Source: Flavobacterium proteolyticum (GTDB taxonomy: Bacteria > Bacteroidota > Bacteroidia > Flavobacteriales > Flavobacteriaceae). Taken from it: a stretch of DNA of 64,000 nucleotides. How positions within the stretch are numbered: position 1 is the first letter of the stretch; each line of letters begins with the position of its first letter. The stretch lies in contig NZ_JADFTZ010000002.1 in NCBI RefSeq assembly GCF_015223105.1, forward strand, positions 62,001 to 126,000, written 5' to 3'. The position numbers were made by a program, and so were the translations under genes. Under the pieces are notes generated by a model. It worked only from the letters and a program-made list of their open reading frames with translations. It searched no databases and was not told the origin of the DNA. Below, in pieces: positions 43,316-53,000 of this stretch.

Positions 43316-43975
43316 ATGGCAAAAAAGAAAGAAATAAACAAAGAAGGCATTTTAAGTTTATACATCGATTATTTCTTAGAACACAACAAGCAACCGCAAT
43401 CGGTTTATTTGTTTGCCAAACATGCTGGTTTTGAAGAAGGTTTGTTTTACAAACACTACGCTTCATTTAACCAAATTGAGCAAAACTTTTTCACTTCGCT
43501 TTTCGATAACACATTAGAATTATTAGGAAAAAGTGAAGAATTTGCTTCATACGATGCTCGCACGCAATTGTTGAGTTTCTATTTTACTTATTTTGAAATG
43601 TTAACCGCTAATAGAAGTTTCGTGGTTGCGTTATTGAAAGAAGACAAAAACAAATTGAAAAGTTTGTCAAAATTGAGTGAATTAAGAAAAAGCTTCAAAC
43701 AGTTTTACGATACTTTAGACATTGAAAAAATAGATTTAAAACAAGAAAAGTTAATCGAAATTCAAGAGAAAACCATGAGTGAAATGGCTTGGTTCCAATT
43801 CATATTCACTTTGAAGTTTTGGATTGAGGACACATCAATTTCATTCGAAAAAACCGATATTTTCATCGAAAAATCTGTCAATACCAGTTTTGATTTGATG
43901 GATACTACTCCATTCAAAAGTCTTATAGATTTTGGAAAATTCATGTGGCACGAAAGAGGCTCATTTAAAATGTAA
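43316..43975 (+). CDS. TetR-like transcriptional regulator
   Basis: About 219 residues from ATG 43316 (MAKKKEINKEG). The N-terminal 60 residues look like a TetR_N helix-turn-helix with QPQSVYLFAKHAGFEEGLFY and KHYASFNQIEQNFF; the remainder is helical and could be a ligand-binding/dimer domain. It starts an apparent operon with the ABC1-kinase gene four bases downstream, so it may sense an envelope or lipid signal and control that gene. The ligand is unknown. Confidence 0.72.
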   Translation: MAKKKEINKEGILSLYIDYFLEHNKQPQSVYLFAKHAGFEEGLFYKHYASFNQIEQNFFTSLFDNTLELLGKSEEFASYDARTQLLSFYFTYFEMLTANRSFVVALLKEDKNKLKSLSKLSELRKSFKQFYDTLDIEKIDLKQEKLIEIQEKTMSEMAWFQFIFTLKFWIEDTSISFEKTDIFIEKSVNTSFDLMDTTPFKSLIDFGKFMWHERGSFKM

Positions 43976-43979
43976 GCAC

Positions 43980-45290
43980 ATGAAAACAATCGATAGTATC
44001 CCAACATCAAAAATCCAACGCGCTTCTAAGTTAATTCAAACCGGAGCTAAAGTCGGTGTGAATTATCTCAAATATTACGGAGATAAAATCACCAAATCCG
44101 AAGAAGAAGCTAAGGAATCACTCAACAAAAATAATGCAGCCGACATTTACGACAGCTTAAAGCAACTAAAAGGAAGTGCTTTGAAAGTCGCACAAATGTT
44201 GAGTATGGATAAAAATATCTTACCAAGAGCTTACGTGGAAAAATTCTCGTTGGCGCAGTTTTCGGTTCCGCCGTTGTCGGCTCCTTTGGTAAACAAAACC
44301 TTTAAGAATTACTTTGGTAAACAACCAAACGAAATATATGATACCTTCAATGCCACTTCTATAAATGCGGCTAGCATTGGTCAAGTGCACCAAGCTACCA
44401 AGGATGGGAAAAAACTTGCTGTGAAAATTCAATATCCAGGAGTGGCAGAAAGTATTAGTTCGGATTTGGCTTTAGTAAAACCTATTGCCATAAAAATGTT
44501 CAACATTAAAGGAAAAGATTCAGATAAATATTTCAAGGAAGTTGAAGATAAATTGATTGAAGAAACCAATTACATCAACGAAGTAAAACAAAGCATGGAA
44601 ATGGCCGAAGCTTGCCAAAACATTCCAAATTTAATTTTTCCAAAGTACTACCCAGATTGGTCTTCTGAGAAAATCATTACGATGGATTGGATGACGGGCG
44701 AACATTTATCAGAATTCACCGCTCATAATACTGATGCTGAGAAATCGAATATTTTAGGCCAAACGCTTTGGGATTTTTATATGTTCCAAATGCACAATTT
44801 GAGAAAAGTGCATGCCGATCCGCATCCTGGAAACTTCTTAATTACTAAAGACACGAAATTAGTAGCTTTAGATTTTGGTTGTATCAAAGAAGTTCCAAAT
44901 GATTTTTATGTACCGTATTTCGAATTAGCGAAAAAAGAAAACTTGAACAATCCAGAATTCTTCCAATCGAAATTATACGAATTAGAAATTTTAAGAAAAG
45001 AAGACACAAAAGAAGAAATTGAATTCTTCACCGAAATGTTCCATGAATTATTAAGCTTATTTGCACGACCTTTCCATGTTGAAGAATTTGATTTTTCAGA
45101 CGAAGAATTTTTCGGGCAAATTGCCGATTTAGGTGAACGTTATTCAAAAAACACGGAATTACGTAACATGAACGGAAATCGCGGTTCGAAGCATTTTATT
45201 TATATCAACAGAACTTTCTTTGGTTTGTACAATTTAATGCACGATTTAAAAGCTACAAAAGTTAAAATCAACAACTTTATTCAATATTAA
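43980..45290 (+). CDS. ABC1/AarF/UbiB-family atypical kinase
   Basis: About 436 residues from ATG 43980. Motifs of the ABC1 (COQ8/UbiB) family: LKGSALKVAQMLSMD (KxGQ motif, here KVAQ), the A-rich loop NAASIGQVHQA, the lysine VKIQYPGV, EETNYINEV, and HADPHPGNFL with DFG in LDFGCIKEV. The family acts in quinone synthesis or lipid handling; the membership is clear but the substrate is not. It lies four bases after the TetR-like gene. A terminator follows. Confidence 0.85.
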   Translation: MKTIDSIPTSKIQRASKLIQTGAKVGVNYLKYYGDKITKSEEEAKESLNKNNAADIYDSLKQLKGSALKVAQMLSMDKNILPRAYVEKFSLAQFSVPPLSAPLVNKTFKNYFGKQPNEIYDTFNATSINAASIGQVHQATKDGKKLAVKIQYPGVAESISSDLALVKPIAIKMFNIKGKDSDKYFKEVEDKLIEETNYINEVKQSMEMAEACQNIPNLIFPKYYPDWSSEKIITMDWMTGEHLSEFTAHNTDAEKSNILGQTLWDFYMFQMHNLRKVHADPHPGNFLITKDTKLVALDFGCIKEVPNDFYVPYFELAKKENLNNPEFFQSKLYELEILRKEDTKEEIEFFTEMFHELLSLFARPFHVEEFDFSDEEFFGQIADLGERYSKNTELRNMNGNRGSKHFIYINRTFFGLYNLMHDLKATKVKINNFIQY

Positions 45291-45312
45291 TTTTTGCCCC
45301 AAGCAATACCTT

Positions 45313-45349
45313 AAAATCCCTAACTAAGCCATAATGTTAGGGATTTTTT
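45313..45349 (+). terminator. intrinsic terminator after the ABC1-kinase gene
   Basis: Perfect 12-base-pair stem AAAATCCCTAAC/GTTAGGGATTTT, 11-base loop, T-rich tail. Confidence 0.92.
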
Positions 45350-45387
45350 ATTGACATTCACTTCAATCCGTAACAAATCTAAAATTC

Positions 45388-45418
45388 GTTCGTCTTACTT
45401 ATAAATCAAAAAACGAAC
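45388..45418. other. small inverted repeat upstream of the ABC ATPase
   Basis: GTTCGT (45388-45393) and ACGAAC (45413-45418) form an inverted repeat just before the TTG start at 45423. It could be an operator half-site pair or a leader hairpin that exposes the start codon. Confidence 0.35.
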
Positions 45419-45422
45419 AAAC

Positions 45423-46319
45423 TTGGAAACCATTTTAAAAATCTCGAATCTCAACAAGATTTTCAATAAACACTTACACGCCGTTAAAAATGTTTCTTTC
45501 GAAATCAAAAAAGGAAATGTTTACGGTATTTTGGGTCCAAACGGCTCAGGAAAATCAACCACTTTAGGAATTGTATTAAATGTTGTAAACAAAACTTCAG
45601 GCGATTTTGAATGGTTTGGAGGAAAAGTTGCAACACATGACGCCTTGAAAAAAGTAGGTGCCATCATCGAAAGACCCAACTTTTATCCGTACATGACTGC
45701 CAAAGAAAATTTGGAATTAGTTTGTAAAATCAAAGGAACGCCATTTTCAAAAGTGGATGAAAAGTTAGAATTAGTAGGGCTTTTAGAACGCAAAAACGAT
45801 AAATTCAGAACCTTTTCTTTAGGAATGAAACAACGTTTGGCTATTGCTTCTGCCCTATTAAACGACCCAGAAATTTTAATCTTAGACGAACCTACCAACG
45901 GTTTAGATCCGCAAGGAATTCGTCAAATTCGAGATATTATTAAAATAATTGCATCACAAGGAACAACAATTCTATTGGCTTCGCATTTATTAGACGAAGT
46001 AGAAAAAGTGTGTAGTCATGTGGTAGTTTTACGAAAAGGCGAAATGTTGTATCAAGGAACCGTGCACAACATGATTGAAAACAACAGTTTCTTCGAACTA
46101 AAATCAAACGATATGCTTCGATTAAAAACCGTTTTAGACGAACACTCTTTTGTAGAAAACACTATTGAAGAAGATGGGAAACTATTGGTATACTTAAAAC
46201 AAGACATTGCCGCTCAAGATTTGAATTCCTATTTATTTGAGCAAAAAATTGTTTTAGAACATTTGGTAAAAAGAAAAAACAGCCTTGAAGAACAATTCCT
46301 TGAATTAACAAAAAACTAA
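45423..46319 (+). CDS. ABC transporter ATP-binding protein
   Basis: A 298-residue ATPase starting at TTG 45423 (METILKISNLNKIF); there is no upstream in-frame ATG that fits, and the alignment to family N-termini supports it. Walker A LGPNGSGKST, Q-loop region IIERPNFYPYM, signature FSLGMKQRLAI, Walker B ILILDEPTNGLDP and H-loop LASHLLDEVE. It works with the permease eight bases downstream. This is an export-type (CcmA-like) pair; the substrate is unknown. Confidence 0.93.
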   Translation: METILKISNLNKIFNKHLHAVKNVSFEIKKGNVYGILGPNGSGKSTTLGIVLNVVNKTSGDFEWFGGKVATHDALKKVGAIIERPNFYPYMTAKENLELVCKIKGTPFSKVDEKLELVGLLERKNDKFRTFSLGMKQRLAIASALLNDPEILILDEPTNGLDPQGIRQIRDIIKIIASQGTTILLASHLLDEVEKVCSHVVVLRKGEMLYQGTVHNMIENNSFFELKSNDMLRLKTVLDEHSFVENTIEEDGKLLVYLKQDIAAQDLNSYLFEQKIVLEHLVKRKNSLEEQFLELTKN

Positions 46320-46326
46320 CCATCTG

Positions 46327-47178
46327 ATGAAAAGATTACTTTCTATAGAATTTCAAAAAATTTGGAAAAACAAAGCCAGCCGCGTTTTACTACTAACCTA
46401 TTTTATTTTACTAAGTTTCATTGCCTTAATTGCCTCAATAAAATTTAGTATTGGAACTTTCGAAATTAGAATTGCTGACCAAGGGATTTTCAACTTTCCC
46501 TACATATGGCATTTTAACACTTATGTTGCGGCATTTTTCAAAATATTTTTAGCCATAGTTATTGTTTCGATGATGGCAAACGAATACACTTACGGAACAC
46601 TAAAACAAAACCTTATTGACGGATTAAGCAAAAAAGAATTTATACTTTCTAAATTTCTAGTTGTTGGCTCTTTCGCTGCTGCTTCAACAATTTTTGTATT
46701 CATAATGTCTTTAATTTTAGGTTATTCCTTCTCATCATACAATGAATTATCAATCGTTTTAAGTGATTTAGAATATTTGTTAGCATTTTTTATCAAACTT
46801 TTTGCCTTTTTCTCTTTCTGTTTGTTCTTAGGAATTTTAGTAAAGCGAAGTGCTTTTGCTCTAGGTTTTTTGTTCGTTTGGTTCGTAGGTGAAAACATCT
46901 TTTATTGGTTATTAAAATTTGTAATTTTAGGAGGTGATGACAAACATAAAAACTTTGGAGACACTATTATTCAGTACTTCCCTATAGAATCGATGAGTAA
47001 TTTAATAAAAGAACCTATCACTCGATTAAGCGCTATTAAAACAATTGAAAATGCAGTTGGAGGTGCCCAAACCGCAAAAGATTACAGCATTCATTTCTCA
47101 CAAATTAGCATTGTTTTAGTCTGGACTTTTATATTTATTTTAACATCTTATTACATTCTTAAAAAGCGCGATTTGTAG
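46327..47178 (+). CDS. ABC transporter permease
   Basis: A 283-residue protein with about six membrane helices. It begins MKRLLSIEFQKIWKNKASRV, the usual entry of ABC-2-type permeases, and has IVSMMANEYTYGTLKQNLID, the element that contacts the ATPase. An extracytoplasmic loop of about 60 residues follows the fifth helix. It is tightly linked to the ATPase gene. Confidence 0.85.
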   Translation: MKRLLSIEFQKIWKNKASRVLLLTYFILLSFIALIASIKFSIGTFEIRIADQGIFNFPYIWHFNTYVAAFFKIFLAIVIVSMMANEYTYGTLKQNLIDGLSKKEFILSKFLVVGSFAAASTIFVFIMSLILGYSFSSYNELSIVLSDLEYLLAFFIKLFAFFSFCLFLGILVKRSAFALGFLFVWFVGENIFYWLLKFVILGGDDKHKNFGDTIIQYFPIESMSNLIKEPITRLSAIKTIENAVGGAQTAKDYSIHFSQISIVLVWTFIFILTSYYILKKRDL

Positions 47179-47186
47179 TATCTTTG
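47179..47186 (+). promoter_or_regulatory. -7 element before the T9SS-exported protein
   Basis: TATCTTTG, followed by CCGATG and the ATG only eight bases later, implying a very short or absent leader. It overlaps the end of the upstream gene region. Confidence 0.5.
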
Positions 47187-47194
47187 CCGATGCT

Positions 47195-49213
47195 ATGAGT
47201 AGATTAAAATACACTTTTTTTACTATAATTATTGGGTTTGGATTCCAATTTGGAAACGCTCAAAATATTTCGGTTGATGAAGGATATACCCCACAAGATT
47301 TAGTTGAAGATATATTAATTAACAGCCCTTGTGCTAACGTTTTTAATGTTAGTGTTTCAGGAGGAAATTTTGCTTCTGGCGAAAAAAGTTTTGGCTATTT
47401 TGATGCTACAGGAACTACATTTCCTTTTCAAAACGGAATTATTCTTTCAACAGGAAAAATCAATAATGCGCCAGGACCAAATTCCTACCTATCAGATGAT
47501 GGTGGAAGCATGGGTTGGGATGGCGATGCAGACTTAAACGAAGCATTAGGTTTAAGCAATACTTTTAATGCTACTGTTTTAGAGTTTGATTTTATTCCTT
47601 TAGGAAACAAAATCAGCTTTGATTACATTTTTTCATCAGAACAATATTTAACAAACCCATCTTCTAATCAATGTAATTTTACAGATGGATTTGCTTTTTT
47701 ACTAAAAAGAAATGGAGATATTAGTTATCAAAATTTAGCCGTTATTCCGGGAACCACAACCCCTGTTAAAGTGAATACTGTTCGTGGCCCTGGAACAATT
47801 TGTCCGCCAGCTAATGCAGCCTATTTTGATGCTTTTAACGGAACTACTCATCCTACCAATTTTAATGGCCAAACTACCGTTTTAACTGCACAATCAGATG
47901 TAATTCCTGGCCAAACTTATCATATTAAATTAGTTATAGCAGATGAAGGAAATTATCGTTATGATTCAGCCATATTCCTTGGAGGAGGAAGTTTTAATTT
48001 TACAATTGATATTGGTGATGACCGTTTAATAGCAAATGGAAACCCTTTATGTCAAGGTGAAAATTTAGTAGTTGATGCTACGCAAGTTGGAGCAACTGGC
48101 TACCAATGGTTTCAAAACAACATCGCAATTCCTGGTGCAACAAGCGCAACTTATAACATTACTTCTGCAGGAGATTATTCGGTTGAAATCAATTATGGCC
48201 CAACTTGTCAAACAACAGGTGCTATAAAAATTGAATACGCAGAAGTATTAACCATTAATCAAAACACATTTACAGAATGTGATGCAGATACTACTCAGGA
48301 CGGAAAAACTATTTTCAATTTAGATACAATTAAAAATCAATTATTTATCAATCTTCCTTCAAATTATATAGTTTCATTTTTTGAACTACCAACAAGCACA
48401 ACAGAATTACCTTCCAACTTTACAAATACAATTGCTTACAACCAAACGATATATGCAAGAGTAATGAATGTTCAAGGCTGTTATTCAGATTATCCTGTGA
48501 ATTTAAGAGTAAACACTTTTGACACTGTTTTAGTAGATGAAACCATTGGATTATGTGAAAATGAGTCATTAATTTTAGATGCAGGAAGTGGATTTTCATC
48601 TTATGAATGGAATACAAATCCGCCTCAATTCACTCAGCAAATTACTGTAAATTCAGGTGGAATTTATGAAGTAACACTTACCAATGCTTTAAACTGTTCT
48701 AAAACAAAAACGTTTACTATTGAAGCATCAGGAATTGCAACAATTGAAGACATAATTATTAACGATTTTCAAGAAAATAATTCAGCAATTATTCAAGTTG
48801 CCGCTTCAAGTTTAGGCGATTATGAATTTTCTTTAGATGGCGTTAACTATCAAGATTCTAATGTTTTTAGCAATTTAAGCGCTGGCGAATACACCGTTTA
48901 TGTTCAAGATAAAAAAGGTTGTGGTATAGTTTTCGAAACGTTTTACATTTTAGATTATCCAAAATATTTCACACCAAATGGTGATGGATATAACGATACT
49001 TGGAATATTAAAAATCTAGATAAACGAAATTTAGAAAATAGTATTATCACTGTTTTTGATCGTTATGGAAAATTAATAAAACAAGTCTCTGGAGCAAATG
49101 AAGGTTGGAACGGCACTTTCAATGGAGAAATTCTTCCATCAACCGATTATTGGTTTACAATCGAATTAACAAACGGTAAAACCATTAAAGGACATTTCGC
49201 ATTAAAACGTTAG
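47195..49213 (+). CDS. T9SS-exported protein with choice-of-anchor L and type B sorting domains
   Basis: 672 residues: signal peptide (LKYTFFTIIIGFGFQFGNAQ); choice-of-anchor L domain (about 35-240; FGYFDATGTTFPFQNGIILS, YIFSSEQYL, CNFTDGFAFLL); Ig-like or PKD-like repeats; and a C-terminal type B sorting domain (about 590-672: YFTPNGDGYNDTWNI, VFDRYGKLIKQ, GWNGTFNGE). Such proteins are delivered to the surface by the type IX secretion system, which also serves gliding. The function is probably adhesion or surface binding. Confidence 0.9.
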   Translation: MSRLKYTFFTIIIGFGFQFGNAQNISVDEGYTPQDLVEDILINSPCANVFNVSVSGGNFASGEKSFGYFDATGTTFPFQNGIILSTGKINNAPGPNSYLSDDGGSMGWDGDADLNEALGLSNTFNATVLEFDFIPLGNKISFDYIFSSEQYLTNPSSNQCNFTDGFAFLLKRNGDISYQNLAVIPGTTTPVKVNTVRGPGTICPPANAAYFDAFNGTTHPTNFNGQTTVLTAQSDVIPGQTYHIKLVIADEGNYRYDSAIFLGGGSFNFTIDIGDDRLIANGNPLCQGENLVVDATQVGATGYQWFQNNIAIPGATSATYNITSAGDYSVEINYGPTCQTTGAIKIEYAEVLTINQNTFTECDADTTQDGKTIFNLDTIKNQLFINLPSNYIVSFFELPTSTTELPSNFTNTIAYNQTIYARVMNVQGCYSDYPVNLRVNTFDTVLVDETIGLCENESLILDAGSGFSSYEWNTNPPQFTQQITVNSGGIYEVTLTNALNCSKTKTFTIEASGIATIEDIIINDFQENNSAIIQVAASSLGDYEFSLDGVNYQDSNVFSNLSAGEYTVYVQDKKGCGIVFETFYILDYPKYFTPNGDGYNDTWNIKNLDKRNLENSIITVFDRYGKLIKQVSGANEGWNGTFNGEILPSTDYWFTIELTNGKTIKGHFALKR

Positions 49214-49257
49214 GCATAATAATTGCAGAATAGCTTACAAAATAATATATTCGCAGT

Positions 49258-50268
49258 ATGATGCAAATACACGAAATTGAAGCTATAAAATCGCTTTTAG
49301 CTACACCAAAAAAAATTACAATTGTACCTCATAGAAATCCTGATGGAGACGCTATGGGTTCAACTTTAGGCTTATATCACACCCTGAAACAATTACAACA
49401 CGAAGTAATTGTTATGGCTCCAAACGAATTTCCCGATTTCTTAGCTTGGCTTCCCGAAAGCGAAAAAGTTATCATTTTTGAACGTAGTTTTGATACTTGT
49501 AAAGCCATTTTAGAAAAAACAGAATTACTTTTTACATTAGATTTTAATGCATTGCATCGTACTGGTGACCAAATGGAAAATGTGTTAAAAACACTAACCG
49601 TTCCAAGTGTAATGATTGATCATCACCAAGCGCCAGATGGCTATGCAACCTATACTTTTTCAGACACTACTTATGGTTCTACCTGTGAAATGGTGTATGA
49701 TTTTATTCATCAATTAGGTTTTGAAAATCTAATCAACAAAACAGTTTCAACATGTTTATATACAGGAATTGTTACTGATTCTGGAAGTTTCCGTTTTCCA
49801 AAAACAACAAGCAAAACGCACAAATGTGTTGCCGATTTAATTGACCAAGGCATCAATAATAGTGAAATTCACAATTTACTTTTTGATAATTCTTCTTACA
49901 ACCGTTTGCTATTGTTAGGAAAAGCACTTCAAAACCTAAAAATGCTTCCTGAATACAAAACAACTTACATCACCTTAACGCAAGATGAACTAAACGAATT
50001 TGGACATCAAAAAGGAGATACTGAAGGCATCGTAAATTATGGACTAAGTATCAAAGGAATTGAATTTACCGCTATTTTTATCGAAAACAAAGAAGAAGGC
50101 ATTATCAAAATATCTTTCCGCTCACAGGGAGATTTTGATGTGAACCAATTTGCACGAAATCACTTTAATGGCGGTGGACACATCAATGCTGCAGGTGGAA
50201 AATCTTTTTTATCATTAGAAGAAACTGTACAACAATTTATTGCTATTTTAGCAAAAGAAAAAAAGTAA
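49258..50268 (+). CDS. DHH-family phosphoesterase, NrnA-like oligoribonuclease/pAp phosphatase
   Basis: A 336-residue protein with VPHRNPDGDAMGSTLGLYH (DxD), VMIDHHQAPDG (DHH), CLYTGIVTDSGSFRFP and a C-terminal DHHA1 domain with FNGGGHINAAGG. Likely roles are degradation of nano-RNAs and of 3'-phosphoadenosine 5'-phosphate, in the cytoplasm. It begins 44 bases after the T9SS-exported protein and is followed by gldI after four bases, an operon-like arrangement. Confidence 0.9.
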   Translation: MMQIHEIEAIKSLLATPKKITIVPHRNPDGDAMGSTLGLYHTLKQLQHEVIVMAPNEFPDFLAWLPESEKVIIFERSFDTCKAILEKTELLFTLDFNALHRTGDQMENVLKTLTVPSVMIDHHQAPDGYATYTFSDTTYGSTCEMVYDFIHQLGFENLINKTVSTCLYTGIVTDSGSFRFPKTTSKTHKCVADLIDQGINNSEIHNLLFDNSSYNRLLLLGKALQNLKMLPEYKTTYITLTQDELNEFGHQKGDTEGIVNYGLSIKGIEFTAIFIENKEEGIIKISFRSQGDFDVNQFARNHFNGGGHINAAGGKSFLSLEETVQQFIAILAKEKK

Positions 50269-50272
50269 CCAA

Positions 50273-50830
50273 ATGAAAATTAAAAATTTATTCCTTTTTG
50301 GATCGATGATTTTCTTAGCAAGTTGTTCACAACAGCAACAAGCCAGAGAACCTATTTCACATACATCAGGAACTTTTATAAAAGAATCAATCGAGCGAAA
50401 TAAAGTTTTAATCGCAGATGAAGAAGATTTAATTGAAGCAATTATTAAAAACGATTCACTTAAATCATACATAGCTTCAAATAAAGGCTATTGGTACAAA
50501 TACGAAACCAAAGTGGAAGAAGTAACACCATCTCCAAAAAGAGGTGATATTGCTTTCTTTGATTATGAAATAAAAGATTTAAAAAACAGAATCATTTATA
50601 GCATGTCCGAAACAAAACCACAAACCTATTATGTAGATAAAGAAAACATCATGATGGGGTTACGTGACGGTATTAAATTAATGAAAAAAGGAGAAACAGT
50701 TACCTTTTTATTCCCATCTCATATGGCATATGGTTATCATGGCGATGATAAAAAAATTGGAACAAACGAACCTCTTATTTGCACTGTAAGTTTAAACGAT
50801 ATTAAATTAGACACACAAGCTAAAAACTAA
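50273..50830 (+). CDS. gldI: gliding-motility-associated peptidyl-prolyl isomerase GldI
   Basis: A 185-residue lipoprotein: signal LFLFGSMIFLASC with the lipobox LASC, followed by a linker and an FKBP domain (SPKRGDIAFFDYEI, IMMGLRDGIKLMKKGETVTF, PSHMAYGYHGDD). GldI is known from Flavobacterium gliding and T9SS work. The FKBP domain presumably helps fold Gld/Spr proteins in the periplasm. It is followed by two larger isomerase genes, with seven and ten bases between. Confidence 0.92.
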   Translation: MKIKNLFLFGSMIFLASCSQQQQAREPISHTSGTFIKESIERNKVLIADEEDLIEAIIKNDSLKSYIASNKGYWYKYETKVEEVTPSPKRGDIAFFDYEIKDLKNRIIYSMSETKPQTYYVDKENIMMGLRDGIKLMKKGETVTFLFPSHMAYGYHGDDKKIGTNEPLICTVSLNDIKLDTQAKN

Positions 50831-50836
50831 ATACAA

Positions 50837-51925
50837 ATGAAGATTACCTCAATTTTACTACTAAGCATTGCTACTTTCTTTGCTTCTTGTTCAAAATCAT
50901 ACGACAACCTAAAAGAAGGTTTATATGCCGATATTGAAACTGCAAAAGGAAACATTATTGTAAAGTTAGAATTTGAAAAAGTTCCAAATACCGTTGCTAA
51001 CTTTGTAACCTTAGCAGAAGGAAAAAATCCTTTTGTGAGTGAAGAATTTAAAGGAAAACCTTTTTATGATGGATTAAAATTTCATCGCGTAATTTCAGAT
51101 TTCATGATTCAAGGTGGAGATCCTAATGGTGATGGTTCTGGAGGACCAGGTTATAAATTTAAAGATGAATTTCATCCCGATTTAAAACACTCAAAAGCCG
51201 GAATTTTGTCGATGGCAAATGCTGGACCAAGTACCAATGGAAGTCAATTTTTTATCACACATAAAGAAACACCATGGTTAGATAATATGCATACCGTTTT
51301 TGGAGAAGTAGTTGAAGGATTGGAAGTAATCAATACAATTGAAGCAGACGATATTATTGAAAAAATTACAATTGTCAGAATCGGAAATGATGCCAAGAAA
51401 TTTGATGCTGTAAAAATTTTTAAAAACTATTATTCTTCTGTTGAAAAAGAAATTAAAGAGGCTGAAGAAAAAGCAAAACAAAATATCGAAAATAAAGTAA
51501 AAGAAATTACTTCTCTTAAAGCTACAGGCACTAAAACTAAATCAGGATTGATTTATCAAATTATCAAAAAAGGTTCAGGTAAAAAACCAACAAATGGAAC
51601 ACAAGTTTTAATTCATTATGCAGGCTATTTAGAAAATGGCCAACTTTTTGATACTAGTTATGAAGATGTTGCTAAACTTTACGGAAAATTTGATCAAAAC
51701 AGAGCCAACCAAAATGGATATGCGGGTTATCCAGTAACTATAGGCAGTTTACCTTTCATTCCAGGTTTTAACGAAGGAGTTGAAATGATGAGCTATGGAG
51801 ATAAAATGATGTTATACATCCCTTCTGATTTGGGTTATGGACCACAAGGTGCGGGCGACGTTATTCCTGCAAATGCAAATATTGTATTTGAAGTAGAGCT
51901 TTTAGAAAACAAACCAATAAACTAA
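50837..51925 (+). CDS. cyclophilin-FKBP fusion lipoprotein (copy 1)
   Basis: 362 residues with a lipobox ([10 protein letters not shown]), an N-terminal cyclophilin domain ([52 protein letters not shown]) and, after a coiled linker ([17 protein letters not shown]), a C-terminal FKBP domain ([54 protein letters not shown]). Both domains keep their typical active-site words. A periplasm-facing chaperone is expected. It is paralogous to the next gene. Confidence 0.9.
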   Translation: MKITSILLLSIATFFASCSKSYDNLKEGLYADIETAKGNIIVKLEFEKVPNTVANFVTLAEGKNPFVSEEFKGKPFYDGLKFHRVISDFMIQGGDPNGDGSGGPGYKFKDEFHPDLKHSKAGILSMANAGPSTNGSQFFITHKETPWLDNMHTVFGEVVEGLEVINTIEADDIIEKITIVRIGNDAKKFDAVKIFKNYYSSVEKEIKEAEEKAKQNIENKVKEITSLKATGTKTKSGLIYQIIKKGSGKKPTNGTQVLIHYAGYLENGQLFDTSYEDVAKLYGKFDQNRANQNGYAGYPVTIGSLPFIPGFNEGVEMMSYGDKMMLYIPSDLGYGPQGAGDVIPANANIVFEVELLENKPIN

Positions 51926-51935
51926 TATTTATACA

Positions 51936-52946
51936 ATGAAGAATATTTTTAATATAGTACTTATTGCAATAAGTTGCATTACTTTTTCAGTTGCTCAAGA
52001 CAAAAGTAAAGAAGGTGTTTTTGCAGAAATAAATACTACAAAAGGTAAAATTGTAGTTGAACTTGAATACAAAAAAACACCAATAACAGTAGCTAATTTT
52101 ATTTCTCTTGCCGAAGGAAAAAACCAAAAAACAAATGCTAAATACAAAGGAAAACCATTTTATAATGGATTAAAATTTCATAGGGTAATTGCTGATTTCA
52201 TGATTCAAGGTGGTTGCCCTGAAGGTACCGGTGCTGGTGGACCGGGTTATAAATTTGATGATGAAATTGTACCAGATTTAAAACATTCAGGAAAAGGAAT
52301 TTTATCAATGGCAAATGCGGGACCTGCTACAAACGGGAGTCAATTTTTTATCACTCACAAAGCAACACCTTGGTTAGATGGAAAACATACCGTTTTTGGA
52401 CATGTAACTAGCGGATTAGACATTGTTGATAAAATTGTACAAGATGATATAATTACTTCTGTAAAGATTATTAGAGTAGGAAAAGAAGCTAAAAAATTCA
52501 ATGCCGAAAAAACGTTTGCAGATTACTTCGTGAAAAAAGAAGCCGCAGAAAAATTAGCTGTAGAAAAACAAAAAGAAGCCAAAGAAAAAGCTTTAAAAGA
52601 ATTTGCAAATGCAGCAACTACACCTAGTGGTTTAAAATATATTGTATTACAAGAAGGAACAGGAAACAAACCAGTTGCTACAAGTAATGTAAAAGTACAT
52701 TACACAGGAATGTTCTTAGATGGAAAAGTTTTTGACAGTAGTGTTCAAAGAGGAGAAACTATCGATTTTGGTTTAAACCAAGTAATTAAAGGTTGGACAG
52801 AAGGTGTTCAATTAATGTCTGAAGGTTCTAAATACAAATTCTATATTCCTTCTAATTTAGCATATGGTGAAAGGGGTGCTGGCGGAGTAATTCCACCTAA
52901 CGCTGATTTAATTTTTGAAATAGAATTAATTAAGATAAACCAATAA
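51936..52946 (+). CDS. cyclophilin-FKBP fusion, secreted (copy 2)
   Basis: 336 residues with a cleavable signal peptide (FNIVLIAISCITFSVAQDK), cyclophilin domain ([40 protein letters not shown]) and FKBP domain (SNVKVHYTGMFLDGKVFDSS, VIKGWTEGVQLMSEGSKY, AYGERGAGGVIPPNADLIFE). In contrast to copy 1 there is no clear lipobox position, since the Cys is within the hydrophobic core. The linker is again helical and lysine-rich. It ends at a strong terminator, closing the nrnA-gldI-isomerase run. Confidence 0.9.
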   Translation: MKNIFNIVLIAISCITFSVAQDKSKEGVFAEINTTKGKIVVELEYKKTPITVANFISLAEGKNQKTNAKYKGKPFYNGLKFHRVIADFMIQGGCPEGTGAGGPGYKFDDEIVPDLKHSGKGILSMANAGPATNGSQFFITHKATPWLDGKHTVFGHVTSGLDIVDKIVQDDIITSVKIIRVGKEAKKFNAEKTFADYFVKKEAAEKLAVEKQKEAKEKALKEFANAATTPSGLKYIVLQEGTGNKPVATSNVKVHYTGMFLDGKVFDSSVQRGETIDFGLNQVIKGWTEGVQLMSEGSKYKFYIPSNLAYGERGAGGVIPPNADLIFEIELIKINQ

Positions 52947-52950
52947 AATA

Positions 52951-52985
52951 AAAAAGCCGCTAAAATTAACTTAGCGGCTTTTTTT
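52951..52985. terminator. terminator between convergent genes
   Basis: Nine-base-pair GC-containing stem AAGCCGCTA/TAGCGGCTT with a T-tract on the plus strand and A-tract on the left, so it can work in both directions. It lies between the isomerase operon and the convergent hypothetical gene. Confidence 0.9.
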
Positions 52986-53000
52986 ATTATTTCTGTTGAA

